Positions 27,328-36,900 of a stretch of DNA of 64,000 bases are shown one piece after another. Source of the DNA: Actinomycetota bacterium (lineage in GTDB: Bacteria; Actinomycetota; Acidimicrobiia; Acidimicrobiales; Ilumatobacteraceae). Under the pieces are notes generated by a model. That model ran no database searches. It worked only from the letters and a program-made list of their open reading frames with translations, and had not been told where the DNA came from. The first letter of the stretch is position 1. The number at the start of each line of letters is the position of its first letter. Position numbers and translations under genes: made by a program. The stretch is from positions 62,001 to 126,000 of the forward strand of contig CANGIP010000004.1 of assembly GCA_947454105.1 (NCBI GenBank), written 5' to 3'.

Positions 27328-28065
27328 TTAGTGAAGCGAAGGGACAGATTGATCTTGTACGTGGCCGACTTTGGCCGTCGTGATTGGTTCTGAATCGGCA
27401 GTTTTGCCGGCATAAACGTTTTTGTATACCTGGCCCGTCATTGACTGAACTTCAAACATCACTTCATCAATCATTGATCGCCACGCCAAATGAGGGTCTG
27501 CGGCTGCGGTGTACCTTTCGGGTCGAACTGGTCGTCCGATAGTTATTGAACATGAGCGGAACAGCTTGGGGGCCTTGGCATCGGGTGGCTGTATCTCATC
27601 AGTTCCGACGATGCCGACGGGAAAAATTGGACAACCAACTTTGGTGGCTAATCGAGCTGCTCCCGTACGACCTTTGTACAAGCTTCCGTCACGACTGCGA
27701 GTACCTTCAGGAAACATGCCGAAAAGTTCGCCTCGGGCGAGGACACCTTCGGCAGCGTCAAGCGCTGCTTGACTCTTTTCGCCGCCCGCACGATCAATCG
27801 GAATCATGCCCATCAGCGGAAACAGAACTTTTGTCTTCCAAGAATCCATGTATTCGGCTTTGCCAACAAACGAGATATTGCGTTTCACCACCAACATCAA
27901 AAATGCGGAGTCGAGAAAACTCACATGGTTCGGGCACAGAATTGCCGGCCCTGTTTCGGGGAGACGATCAAGTCCAGACACTTCGATTGACCACAAGCGA
28001 CGGGCAACGGGGGCTAAAGCGGAGCGAGCACGGGTTTGGGCTTGACCGGCACCTTGTGCTTTCAT
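27328..28065 (-). CDS. PlsC-type 1-acyl-sn-glycerol-3-phosphate acyltransferase
   Basis: Peripheral or membrane acyltransferase of phospholipid synthesis. Motif I NHVSFLD (HX4D), the FPEGTRSRDG phosphate-binding motif and a later FPVGIVGTDEI segment are present. ATG at 28065 has AGGTGAT upstream at good distance; the frame also allows GTG at 28077. The length of about 245 residues is typical. It precedes thrS in the same direction, extending the phospholipid theme of this group. A second PlsC-like gene lies at 59221, so the window has two paralogues whose acyl-chain or acceptor use is not visible in sequence. Confidence 0.9.
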   Translation of the reverse strand: MKAQGAGQAQTRARSALAPVARRLWSIEVSGLDRLPETGPAILCPNHVSFLDSAFLMLVVKRNISFVGKAEYMDSWKTKVLFPLMGMIPIDRAGGEKSQAALDAAEGVLARGELFGMFPEGTRSRDGSLYKGRTGAARLATKVGCPIFPVGIVGTDEIQPPDAKAPKLFRSCSITIGRPVRPERYTAAADPHLAWRSMIDEVMFEVQSMTGQVYKNVYAGKTADSEPITTAKVGHVQDQSVPSLH

Positions 28066-28101
28066 GGCTGAGATCACCTGCCCCTCACTGACGCTGTGCG
28101 C

Positions 28102-28107
28102 ATCTTA
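28102..28107 (-). promoter_or_regulatory. Possible -10 for the acyltransferase-thrS unit
   Basis: TAAGAT on the minus strand lies about 36 bases before the acyltransferase ATG, leaving room for a short leader that contains the AGGTGAT ribosome site. No -35 is obvious. Confidence 0.35.
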
Positions 28108-28142
28108 TGCAGGAAAATTGGCTCGCTGGGAAGTTCTGAGTT

Positions 28143-29270
28143 TTAGAGAGTGATTCCTAACAAATGGGCGGCGGCTTGAGCCGAGAAACCTTGGGCAATT
28201 GCTTGATCAATAGCAGTCATGGCTGATGGAGTGTCTAAATCGTTATCGAGGTGTTCGCGAACTTCGTTCATCAAGTTCGGGGACTCTGGTAAACCGACAC
28301 TGCCTGCCCACACATTGAGTCGCTCACGAGCCACTGGCATCTGATCGTTGGTCCATTCCCATTCAAAACGATAATGGTGTTGAATGATGGCCATCCGAAT
28401 TGCGCGTGGATCCCACTCTTTTCTCAACGCATCAACAAAGACCAAGTTGCCAAGCGACTTCGACATCTTGGCACCGTCCATAAAGACCATGGCAACGTGC
28501 ATCCAGTGCTTCACAAAAGGTGCGCCAGTAGCGGCTTCACTTTGCGCACGTTCACATTCGTGGTGCGGGAAAATGAGGTCGCTTCCACCACCGTGTAAAT
28601 CAATCGTTTCACCAAGTTCGCGTAACGCCAAAGCACTGCACTCAATATGCCAACCTGGGCGCCCAGCCCCCCAAACAGCTTCCCACGAGGGTTCGTCAGA
28701 AGCCGACGGATGCCACAAGACGAAGTCAAGTGGATCGCGCTTGTTGGGGTTGTCGACATCGCCACCACGTTCACGGGCGAACTCAATCATTTGCTCGCGG
28801 GTGTAATGACTCACACTGCCGAATGAATCGAATTGACTGACGTCGAAGTACACCGAGCCACCAGCGACATAGGCAAAACCGCGTTCAAGAACCATTCCGA
28901 TGAATCCGCGAATATCTGGAATCGCCGACGAGGCTCGAGGAGTTGAGTACACCGGCAAAGCATTGAGCGCTTCCATATCACGCTCAAAACGTGCTTCTTC
29001 TCCTGCAGCTAAATCGAGATAGTGCACACCAAGTTGGCGAGCCTTCGCGAAAAGCGGATCGTCCACATCGGTGACGTTACGAACACAACGCACTTCATGT
29101 CCAAGATCAATGAGGCGACGTTGCAAAACGTCGTACGCCATAAAGGTAGCAGCGTGTCCGATATGCGTTGCGTCATATGGGGTGATACCGCAGGTGTACA
29201 TCAGCACACGCGGTCCAGGTTCGAAAGGCACGATGGCCTGACGAGCAGTATCGAACAGCCTGATTGGCAA
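28143..29270 (-). CDS. mshC: Mycothiol cysteine ligase MshC
   Basis: ATP-dependent ligase that joins cysteine to glucosaminyl-inositol in mycothiol synthesis, related to cysteinyl-tRNA synthetase. MshC features are TCGITPYDATHIGHA (zinc Cys27, HIGH at 36-39) in place of the synthetase's TVYDxxH version, HIECSALALRELG, FPHHECERAQSE and the AKMSKSLGN loop. The protein is 375 residues and lacks the tRNA-binding tail of CysS. The start is TTG at 29270 with AAAAGGG eight bases upstream. It marks the organism as an actinobacterium making mycothiol. Confidence 0.92.
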   Translation of the reverse strand: MPIRLFDTARQAIVPFEPGPRVLMYTCGITPYDATHIGHAATFMAYDVLQRRLIDLGHEVRCVRNVTDVDDPLFAKARQLGVHYLDLAAGEEARFERDMEALNALPVYSTPRASSAIPDIRGFIGMVLERGFAYVAGGSVYFDVSQFDSFGSVSHYTREQMIEFARERGGDVDNPNKRDPLDFVLWHPSASDEPSWEAVWGAGRPGWHIECSALALRELGETIDLHGGGSDLIFPHHECERAQSEAATGAPFVKHWMHVAMVFMDGAKMSKSLGNLVFVDALRKEWDPRAIRMAIIQHHYRFEWEWTNDQMPVARERLNVWAGSVGLPESPNLMNEVREHLDNDLDTPSAMTAIDQAIAQGFSAQAAAHLLGITL

Positions 29271-29285
29271 GTGACTAACCCTTTT

Positions 29286-29957
29286 CTATTTTTGTTCGGG
29301 AATCGAACGGATACCTGTCAACTTAGGCGCTACTCGAGTCTTGTAGCGAACATTCAGTTGCAAAAGAACTGCGGTAAATGCCTCGATGGCCGTCGCATTA
29401 GAAAGTTGACCCGCATCAAGCGGACGACAGCCAGGAATCTTGTCAACGATGGCACTGACTTCTTTGAGCGCAGAAAGATCGTCCGAACAAATTAAAACAT
29501 CTGAGTCAATAGGTTCGCCGATGTGTCCGAGTTCTTTTGCCGGAAGGTGATGGAAAGCAGCAACGACTCGACTGCGCGGCACTGCGGCCTGGATGTGGGC
29601 AGCCACACTCCCACGAGGAGGAAGAAGAGGTTGGAATTCGCCGGCCACGCGAACGAGCGCGTTGGCCATGCTGATAATGACTTTTCCAGCGAGTGCATCT
29701 GCGTTGTCTTGAACAGTGGTCGCGGCTGAATCCCACGGCGTGGCGATGACGACTAAATCACAATCCGATGCCGCAGCATTGTCTCCCCCAGTCAAAAAAC
29801 CAGCGAGTTGAGGAAACTTCACGACGAACTCACTGGCGATTTCGTTGGCTCGATCGGCCGAGCGAGAGCCGATCACGGCGTGGTAGCCGATTGAGGCGAG
29901 GCGGGCGGCTAACGCTGAGCCGGCGGGACCAGTTCCGCCGAGTATTCCAATACGCAT
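29286..29957 (-). CDS. npdG: NADPH-dependent F420 reductase
   Basis: Small Rossmann enzyme that moves hydride between NADPH and coenzyme F420. The N-terminal RIGILGGTGPAGSALAARLA with GSRSADRANE is the NADP-binding unit. Conserved segments DLVVIATPWDSAATTV, SRVVAAFHHLPAKELG and GQLSNATAIEAFTAVLLQLN follow. At 223 residues the length is right. ATG at 29957 lies opposite the fabI promoter, a divergent pair. Together with the LLM oxidoreductase it indicates F420 metabolism. F420 biosynthesis genes themselves are not in the window. Confidence 0.92.
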   Translation of the reverse strand: MRIGILGGTGPAGSALAARLASIGYHAVIGSRSADRANEIASEFVVKFPQLAGFLTGGDNAAASDCDLVVIATPWDSAATTVQDNADALAGKVIISMANALVRVAGEFQPLLPPRGSVAAHIQAAVPRSRVVAAFHHLPAKELGHIGEPIDSDVLICSDDLSALKEVSAIVDKIPGCRPLDAGQLSNATAIEAFTAVLLQLNVRYKTRVAPKLTGIRSIPEQK

Positions 29958-30021
29958 GGATACACAATGACACAGATGACCAGCGATTCCTTAGTTGACC
30001 CTTCAAGAACGGTGAAACAAC

Positions 30022-30033
30022 TAGTTTGTTTCT
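30022..30033 (+). promoter_or_regulatory. Leaderless-type promoter of fabI
   Basis: TAGTTT at 30022-30027, six bases (GTTTCT), then ATG at 30034. It occupies the divergent npdG-fabI gap. Confidence 0.6.
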
Positions 30034-30801
30034 ATGAGTCTTCTTGCTGGTAAAAAAATAGTTGTCACGGGTGTTCTGACTGATGCTTCCCTTGCCTTCG
30101 GGGTCGCCAAATTGGCGCTCGAACAAGACGCCCAGGTTGTGCTCACCGGGGCTGGTCGAGCAATGTCATTGACGCAACGAACCGCTCGCAAACTCTCACA
30201 AACGGTCGAAGTTCTCGAACTTGATGTGACAGTCGATGAGCACGGTCCAAAAGTTCGGGATCATCTTGCGGCGTCATGGGGATCAGTCGACGGTGTTGTG
30301 CACTCGATTGGTTATGCACCTGAAGTATGTCTCGGTGATGATTTCATGGCTGCGACTTGGAATGACGTGGCGGTCGCGATGCAGATCAGCGCGTATTCAC
30401 TGAAGCATCTGGCCGATGTCTTTGTGCCGTTGATGAAGCCGGGCGGCTCAATTGTTGGACTCGACTTCGATAACACGGTGGCGTGGCCGGCGTACAACTG
30501 GATGGGCGTCGCTAAGTCGACTCTTGAAAGTATCAACCGCTATTTGGCGAAAGAACTCGGTCCCAAAGGAATACGTTCCAACCTTGTCGCTGCAGGGCCC
30601 ATCAAAACTATGGCGGCAAAATCGATTCCCGGGTTCAAAAAATTTGAAGATATCTGGGACGACCGAGCACCGTTGGGCTGGGATGTCACCAATGGCGAAC
30701 CAGTAGCACGTGCCGTTGTTGCTTTGTTATCTGACTGGTTCCCCGCGACAACGGGATCGATGATCCACGTTGACGGCGGGTATCACGCCACCGGTGCGTG
30801 A
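30034..30801 (+). CDS. fabI: Enoyl-ACP reductase, InhA-type FabI
   Basis: NADH-dependent reductase for the last step of fatty-acid elongation. It shows VVTGVLTDASLAFGVAKLAL, VHSIGYAP, the active-site YNWMGVAKSTLESINRYLA (Tyr and Lys) and SNLVAAGPIKTMAAKSI. These stretches resemble mycobacterial InhA more than proteobacterial FabI. At 255 residues the length is normal. It stands alone on the plus strand, convergent with the thiolase gene. Whether this organism makes very long chains is unknown. Confidence 0.94.
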   Translation: MSLLAGKKIVVTGVLTDASLAFGVAKLALEQDAQVVLTGAGRAMSLTQRTARKLSQTVEVLELDVTVDEHGPKVRDHLAASWGSVDGVVHSIGYAPEVCLGDDFMAATWNDVAVAMQISAYSLKHLADVFVPLMKPGGSIVGLDFDNTVAWPAYNWMGVAKSTLESINRYLAKELGPKGIRSNLVAAGPIKTMAAKSIPGFKKFEDIWDDRAPLGWDVTNGEPVARAVVALLSDWFPATTGSMIHVDGGYHATGA

Positions 30802-30810
30802 GGCCAAGCT

Positions 30811-32019
30811 TTACAGACCGCTACGTTCCAAAATGTGGATGCCGCAAGCGGAACCCAAACCAATGACATGGGCCAGACCAACTTTGGCGTCCTTGATCTG
30901 ACGATCGCCGGCTTCATTGCGCAGGTGATGACAGACTTCCCAAATGTTGGCGATACCAGTTGCCGCGATCGGGTGACCCTTTGATTCAAGACCACCTGAA
31001 ACGTTGACCGGCATTGAACCATCGCGCCAAGTTGCACCACTCATGAAGAAGTCAACTGCGCCGCCCTCGGGGCACAACATCAAGTTGTCGTAGTGCACGA
31101 GTTCAGCGGTAGCGAAGCAGTCATGAAGTTCAACGAGGTCAAGATCACTCGGTGACACGCCGGCTTGCTCGTAAGCAATCTTGGCGGCGTTGCGCGTCAA
31201 GGTGTTGACATCGGGAAGAATCTGGCAAGCCTCTTCATACGGATCGGTGGTCAACACCGACGCCGAAACCTTGATGGCACGACGCTGTTGTTCTTTTGAC
31301 AACGTACGGAGAACTTCACCTGATGTCACAACTGCTGCAGCAGCACCGTCACAGTTGGCCGAGCACATCGGACGAGTATTTGGGTACGCGATCATCATGT
31401 CGTTCATGATTTCGTCGAGAGTGAAGCGCTTTTGGTACGCAGCCATCGGGTTCAACACAGAGTGAGCGTGATTCTTTTCAGAAATCTTGGCAAACAGTTC
31501 AAATGAAACTCCGCCGTATTTGTGACCGTATTCCATTCCGACTTGTGCGAACGTTCCAGGCATGGTGTCGGTGCCGATACGTCCGTCAGTCGGCAATACG
31601 CTTCCGAAACGACCACGTGGCTCGAACTTATTGCCGTCCTTCTTTGAAACGCCGCCACCGCCGAGTAAACCCGCGCCAGCGAGCTTTTCTGCGCCAACGG
31701 CCAGACCCATACGGGCTTCGCCTGACTTCACCGCCATGATTGCGGTACGCAATGCAGTTGCTCCCGTCGCGCAAGCGTTGGCCACGTTGTACACCGGAAT
31801 ACCGGTTTGGCCGATTTGCTTTTGCAATTGCTGACCAAACCCAGCGCCCGCTCCCATCAGGTTGCCTGCTGCTAGAATTCCGATATCGGCCATCGTGACG
31901 CCTGCATCAGCCAATGCAGCAATTGCTGCTTCTGATCCGAGGTCAACAATGTCTTTGTCGGAATGCTTACCAAACTTGGTCATTGCGATTCCGAGGATCC
32001 AGATGTCGTCACTTGCCAT
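30811..32019 (-). CDS. Thiolase superfamily protein (lipid-transfer/SCP2 type)
   Basis: Thiolase-fold enzyme that may cleave or condense acyl-CoA. The nucleophile Cys is in NVANACATGATALR (near residue 85). The C-terminal HDCFATAE and GGLESKGHPIAATG carry the usual catalytic His and a conserved glycine loop. The 402-residue protein groups by eye with SCP2-type thiolases rather than classical acetyl-CoA acetyltransferases. A DUF35 gene follows upstream in the same direction, a known thiolase partner. A -10-like TAACAT (32050-32055) and AAGG before ATG suggest a leadered start. Confidence 0.9.
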   Translation of the reverse strand: MASDDIWILGIAMTKFGKHSDKDIVDLGSEAAIAALADAGVTMADIGILAAGNLMGAGAGFGQQLQKQIGQTGIPVYNVANACATGATALRTAIMAVKSGEARMGLAVGAEKLAGAGLLGGGGVSKKDGNKFEPRGRFGSVLPTDGRIGTDTMPGTFAQVGMEYGHKYGGVSFELFAKISEKNHAHSVLNPMAAYQKRFTLDEIMNDMMIAYPNTRPMCSANCDGAAAAVVTSGEVLRTLSKEQQRRAIKVSASVLTTDPYEEACQILPDVNTLTRNAAKIAYEQAGVSPSDLDLVELHDCFATAELVHYDNLMLCPEGGAVDFFMSGATWRDGSMPVNVSGGLESKGHPIAATGIANIWEVCHHLRNEAGDRQIKDAKVGLAHVIGLGSACGIHILERSGL

Positions 32020-32098
32020 GATGAGTGCCTTCGCTTTCGTAGTTGAAAAATGTTACTGAATGTGAATGAGATACGTGTGAAAAGATCAAACTAGAAAA

Positions 32099-32491
32099 TC
32101 AAGCTGGTTCGAAGCCGAAACCAATTGCTTCGGTGCCTTCGTCGTCGGTTCCGAGGCTGTAAGTAGTCAGGCGAACTTTCATACCGAGAGTTACTTTTTC
32201 TGGAGTTGGTTCGGTGTTGATGACATTGCCGCGCACACTGGTGCCACCACAGTCGATGATTCCGGCAACGAACGGCACGGGAACTCCGGGAGCCGCGAAA
32301 GCAACAATCGTGAATGACTTCAAAATTCCGTCAGTGGAAATTGCGACCTTCTTGAAATCGTTCTTGAAACACTTTGCGCAAGCGTTGCGACGATCAAAGA
32401 ATCGAGCACCACACGAGGTGCATTCGTTGGCAACGAGGTGGGGCTTGTCGCCCAGTTCTAGATAATCAACGTGTGGGATTTGGTTAGCCAT
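32099..32491 (-). CDS. DUF35 zinc-ribbon/OB-fold protein
   Basis: Small acyl-CoA-associated protein. It has a rubredoxin-like zinc ribbon from CTSCGARFFDRRNACAKC, then an OB-fold that includes GILKSFTIVAFAAPGVPVPF and VAGIIDCGG. The 130-residue length is typical. ATG at 32491 has GGAG nine bases upstream. DUF35 proteins partner SCP2-type thiolases and channel acyl-CoA between active sites. Here it lies directly upstream of one, so a two-subunit enzyme is likely. The substrate is unknown. Confidence 0.9.
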   Translation of the reverse strand: MANQIPHVDYLELGDKPHLVANECTSCGARFFDRRNACAKCFKNDFKKVAISTDGILKSFTIVAFAAPGVPVPFVAGIIDCGGTSVRGNVINTEPTPEKVTLGMKVRLTTYSLGTDDEGTEAIGFGFEPA

Positions 32492-32587
32492 GATGGATGC
32501 TCCGTTTAACGGTTGTTCGAACAGACTTACCCTAAACCTTCATGTGCCCCGAGCAGAAACCCTTGTGTCGGCACTTCCCAATTGGTG

Positions 32588-33211
32588 TCACCACTGTCCG
32601 AGGTGGACAACCTCAGATTTTGGCCTGCGAGTACGGGTTGTTGGAGAACCACTCGGTTGATCATCGGGGTGGCGATAACCCACGGCGATAGCCCCAACGC
32701 ACGAAACTGATGGCGGCACCGCATATGCATCCAAAACAGTTCGGGGGTCACCGAAGAGTCCAAATAACAGAGCTCCCCAGCGTTTTTCTTCGATCAGAAG
32801 GAGAAGGTTTTCGGCTGCCATCGCCGCGTCGGTTAACCAAAATGGCGTGACCCAACGATCGGCATCGTCGAGCCCGTGTCCAGCCTTGTCAGGCTTGCTG
32901 TAACGCTCGGTGTAGGCGTCTTGGTCGCCAAGTACGAGAACGACTGCACTTGCGTCAAGCGCCCCTGGTGCTTTAACGCCGAACCAGTCCCCTGAACCAG
33001 AAACCTGCCAAAACTTTGTGAGCTCATCATCTGCCAATACGAGAAAGTGTGAACCTTGCGAGAACCCAGCTGATGGTGCCCGCAAAGCCAAGGCGCACAT
33101 GTCGGTCAACTCCGTTGATGACGGTCCGCCGGAAAATCGTCGGGTCATGCGCCGCCGGCGCAACAATGCCTCGAGCGCACTCGAAGGATTGGGGTTACTT
33201 GAGTTTGCCAA
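32588..33211 (-). CDS. Nitroreductase family protein
   Basis: FMN-dependent oxidoreductase fold. The N-terminal RRRRMTRRFSGGPSS and the ALRAPSAGFSQGSHFLVL segment are the FMN-binding hallmarks, and the C-terminal YAVPPSVSCVGAIAVGY closes the site. At 207 residues it is short but complete. The last 17 bases of the upstream gene overlap its start. It could act on quinones, unsaturated acyl groups or nitro compounds; nothing in the sequence decides. It is not the FbiB fusion of F420 synthesis, since no ligase domain precedes it. Confidence 0.85.
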   Translation of the reverse strand: MANSSNPNPSSALEALLRRRRMTRRFSGGPSSTELTDMCALALRAPSAGFSQGSHFLVLADDELTKFWQVSGSGDWFGVKAPGALDASAVVLVLGDQDAYTERYSKPDKAGHGLDDADRWVTPFWLTDAAMAAENLLLLIEEKRWGALLFGLFGDPRTVLDAYAVPPSVSCVGAIAVGYRHPDDQPSGSPTTRTRRPKSEVVHLGQW

Positions 33212-33854
33212 GTTTGAGCAGATCCTCAGTCATCGTCCAGCCGTGAATGATCAAACAACCACCAACTGCGGGGTTCACCCCCGAGAACAACTCGGCGATC
33301 TCAGGTTTGATCTTGTCGGCCTTTGTTGATTCGTGGTCAAGAAAACCTGACAAGCCCTTTTTGGCAACGATGAATGTCTTTTCGTCGTATTGGGCATCGA
33401 CACCGAAACGTCGAGCTAAGCGGCGACCCCAGGCCCGCTCTTCGCCAACTGCACGATGTCCAGGCCGAGGAATGAGTTCAGTGAGTTGTTTGAAGGCTTC
33501 GAGGCCTTCGGCCGAGACGAAACGGCTTCCGACGACGACATCTTCGTCAGGGAAAGCCATCAGGGCTCGGTGAAAGGCTTCAGCCATGAGACCTTTCAAA
33601 ATCTGATCTCGTTTCGACGAACGCTTGACGCTCATCAAACCCAGCAAAACACACGGTGTGCCACCAATACGTTCAAGCGTGGAAAAGGTAAAACCCTGAA
33701 CTTTGCCAGCCTCAATTGACGTGGTGCACAGCACCCAGTCTTCTTTGGCCTTGACGAGGCGCTCCATATCAAATGAGCCACCCATCGCGACCATGTCTTC
33801 GAGTTGAGCTTCCGTAAGAGCCGCGCAATCTATTGTTTCGACTTCGACGGACAT
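33195..33854 (-). CDS. Conserved hypothetical protein, possible GNAT-like fold
   Basis: I cannot name a family. The 219-residue protein has a mixed alpha/beta look: SFDMERLVKAKEDWVLCTT, VQGFTFSTLERIGGTPCVLLGL, SSKRDQILKGLMAEAFHRAL and FPDEDVVVGSRFVS. This order of strands and helices resembles acetyltransferases of the GNAT group, but no acetyl-CoA motif is convincing. ATG at 33854 has GGGAGAAG upstream. It overlaps the nitroreductase start, so the two are probably made together. Confidence 0.6.
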   Translation of the reverse strand: MSVEVETIDCAALTEAQLEDMVAMGGSFDMERLVKAKEDWVLCTTSIEAGKVQGFTFSTLERIGGTPCVLLGLMSVKRSSKRDQILKGLMAEAFHRALMAFPDEDVVVGSRFVSAEGLEAFKQLTELIPRPGHRAVGEERAWGRRLARRFGVDAQYDEKTFIVAKKGLSGFLDHESTKADKIKPEIAELFSGVNPAVGGCLIIHGWTMTEDLLKLGKLK

Positions 33855-33972
33855 GAAAACGGCTTCTCCCTGGTGGACCCGGAGCTGACGGATCCGGAAT
33901 GATCTCCCCTATTCTGCCACTTGGAAGCGCGTCGCAGCGAAACGACCTTGTCGCAACGAGGGAAATAACGAC

Positions 33973-36900
33973 CTAACGGACGACTCCGGCCCCAAATGCG
34001 ACTCGTAATGGCGGGATGACCCGGTCGATATCAACCATGAATTCGGCACCCAGCTTCAGGATCTTGGCATCACCTATATGTAAAAACACATAGGAGGGCC
34101 CAGGGTATTTCGTCAGGATGGACTTCAGCCGAGCAACATTTTCTGGATCGAGCGCAACTGCCGGCAAGTTCAAGCGCAGTTCGGGTTCGCGGTTGGAAAG
34201 CTGTAATGGAGTGATCTCCATCGTGGCAACGCTGATGCGATCATCTTGTCGATTGACTCGACACTTCACTGCGATGATTGCTTCGTCAACAATCTTGTGT
34301 CCATGCGTCTGCAGGGTTTTGGTGAAGACAGTGAGTTCAACTCCCCCATACAAATCTTCGAGATGCACGATGGCCATCGGATCACCCTTTTTGGTGACCT
34401 TACGTTCGACTTTGGTGATGATTCCAGCCAGGGTCCAAATGGAACCATTTTCTGCTTCAGCCAACATTGCAGTAGTCGTCGTTGAATGTTTGTTCAACGA
34501 CGACTCGTGACCAAACAATGGGTGGTCGCTGATATACAGCCCCAGCATTTCTTTTTCGAACTTCAGTTTGACTGACTTGTCATATTCATTTTCCGGAATG
34601 GGAATGTCAAGATCAAACGAGGGATCAGAATCGGTATCAATGGCATCGAAAAGACTCATGACTCCTTGGTCGGCTTCGGCGCGACGTGACACGGTGTCAT
34701 CAACGATGTTTTCAAAGACCGCCATCAGACCTTGCCGAGGGTGACCCAAACTGTCGAAGGCGCCGGCTTTGATAAACGACTCCACGGCCTTTTTGTTGAG
34801 GCAATCGGTCGGAACACGCATCGCGAAATCGTGGAACGATTCGAATGGTCCGTTCGTTTGGCGTTCAGCAACAATTCGTTCGCAAATAGCGTGCCCGACA
34901 CCCTTGATGGCGGACAGGCCAAAGTGGATCACTCGGTCTTCAACCTGCGGCGTGAAGTCAACATCGGAAACATTGATGTTGGGCGGTCCAACGGTAATTC
35001 CGCCCATTCTCGCATCAACGAGATAACCAGCAGCCTTATCAAGGTTGTCCTTAACGCTCGTGAGCATTGCTGCGAAATACTGGACTGGGTAATTCGCTTT
35101 CAGGAACGCTGTTTGGTAACAGATGTATCCGTAACCAAACGAGTGACTCTTGTTGAATGCGTAGTCAGCAAAGTTTTCGATGATGTCAAAAAGTTGCTTG
35201 CCGAGAATGTCACCGTATCCAGAAGTTGAACAACCCTCTTCAAACTTGGAACGTTCCTTCTCCATGAGGGCACGTTCTTTTTTGCCACATGCTTTTCGCA
35301 GGTTGTCAGCTTCGGCTAACGAATACCCAGCAAAACGTTGCGCAACGCGCATCACGCTTTCTTGGTAGATCATGAGCCCGAAGGTGTCGCCCAGTACTTC
35401 TTCAGCATCGGGATGGAAGTACTCGACCTTCTTGCGACCATTTTTACGATCAGCAAAGTCGTAGTGCATATTGACGCTCATTGGGCCTGGGCGATACAAA
35501 GCAATCACAGCAGACACATCTTCAAAGCTGGTCGGCGCCATCGCCCGAAGCAACTGTTGCATGGGCGGAGACTCGAGTTGGAAGACGCCGATGGTGTCGC
35601 CACGTGACAACAATTCGAAAGTCTTTTGATTATCTATCGGGATGGCATCAATATCAAAATCGGGTTCCGACAAACGAATCAGCGCCATTGCGTCGGAAAT
35701 GACGTCCAAGTTGCGCAGACCAAGGAAGTCCATCTTCAACAGGCCGAGTGACTCAACACCATGCATTTCGAACTGAGTTGTTACTTGCGACTCTTCGATG
35801 GGCTTGCCAGCTTCAGGCTTGCGCTGCAGAGGCAGGTATGAGGTGAGTGGTTCCTTAGAAATCACCACGGCAGCCGCGTGAATTCCGGTTGAGCGCTTCA
35901 GACCTTCGAGTCCTTTGGCGACATCAATCACTTGCCGCATATCTTCTTCAGACTCGTAGATGTCGCGAAGTTCTTGAGCAGCTTGATACCCGTCTTTGTA
36001 TTTCGGATCGAGTTCGAGACAATATTTGAGCGGGGTGTCTCGACCCATAACGAGAGGTGGCATTGCCTTAGCAAGTTTGTCGCCAACTGCGTACGGATGG
36101 CCCAGCACTCGAGCGGCGTCACGCACCGCATTGCGGGCTTTAATGGTGCCGAACGTGATGATCTGTGCCACGTGCTCACGACCATAGGTATCAGTTGCGT
36201 AGTGAATCATTTGTTCGCGATATCGCGAGTCGAAGTCCATGTCGATATCGGGCATTGAAATTCGGCTGGGGTTTAAGAAACGTTCAAAGAGTAAGTCGTA
36301 ACGAATTGGGTCAATTTCGGTGATACCCAAGCAATATGCAACTGCACAACCGGCCGCGGATCCACGTCCGGGTCCGACACGAATACCCTGTTCTTTGGCG
36401 TATCGAATGAGGTCCCACACAATCAAGAAATACGAGGCAAAACCCATATCGCAAATGACTTTCGTTTCATAAGCCAATCGCTCGATGATGGATGGTGCAA
36501 GTTTGTCTCCCCAACGGCGTTTGGCGCCTTCGCGGGTGAGGTGATCTAAGTACGCGGCGTCATCTGTGAAACCGGGCGGAATTTTGAAGTTTGGCAATTG
36601 TGGTTTGCCAAATTCAATGGTGACATCCGCGCGCTCGGCGATCCAGAGCGTGTTGTCGCATGCTTCAGGAACTTCACGGAAGACGTAACGCATTTCGTTT
36701 GATGTCTTGAGGTAATGCTCGGTGCCTTCAAAGCGAAACCGCTTAGGGTCGTTGATCATCGAGTTGGTTTGAACACATAACAGCGCGTCGTGGGCATCGC
36801 TGTCGTGACGATGTACATAGTGTGAATCGTTGGTGGCAATCACCGGCGCACCAATTTCTTGGGCGATCTGCAGTAATTGCGGATTGGTCTTGGTTTGTGC

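Noticed and set aside
27546-28091. 181-codon plus-strand frame
   Set aside because: It runs antisense through the acyltransferase gene at 27328-28065. The motifs of the real gene are clear on the minus strand.
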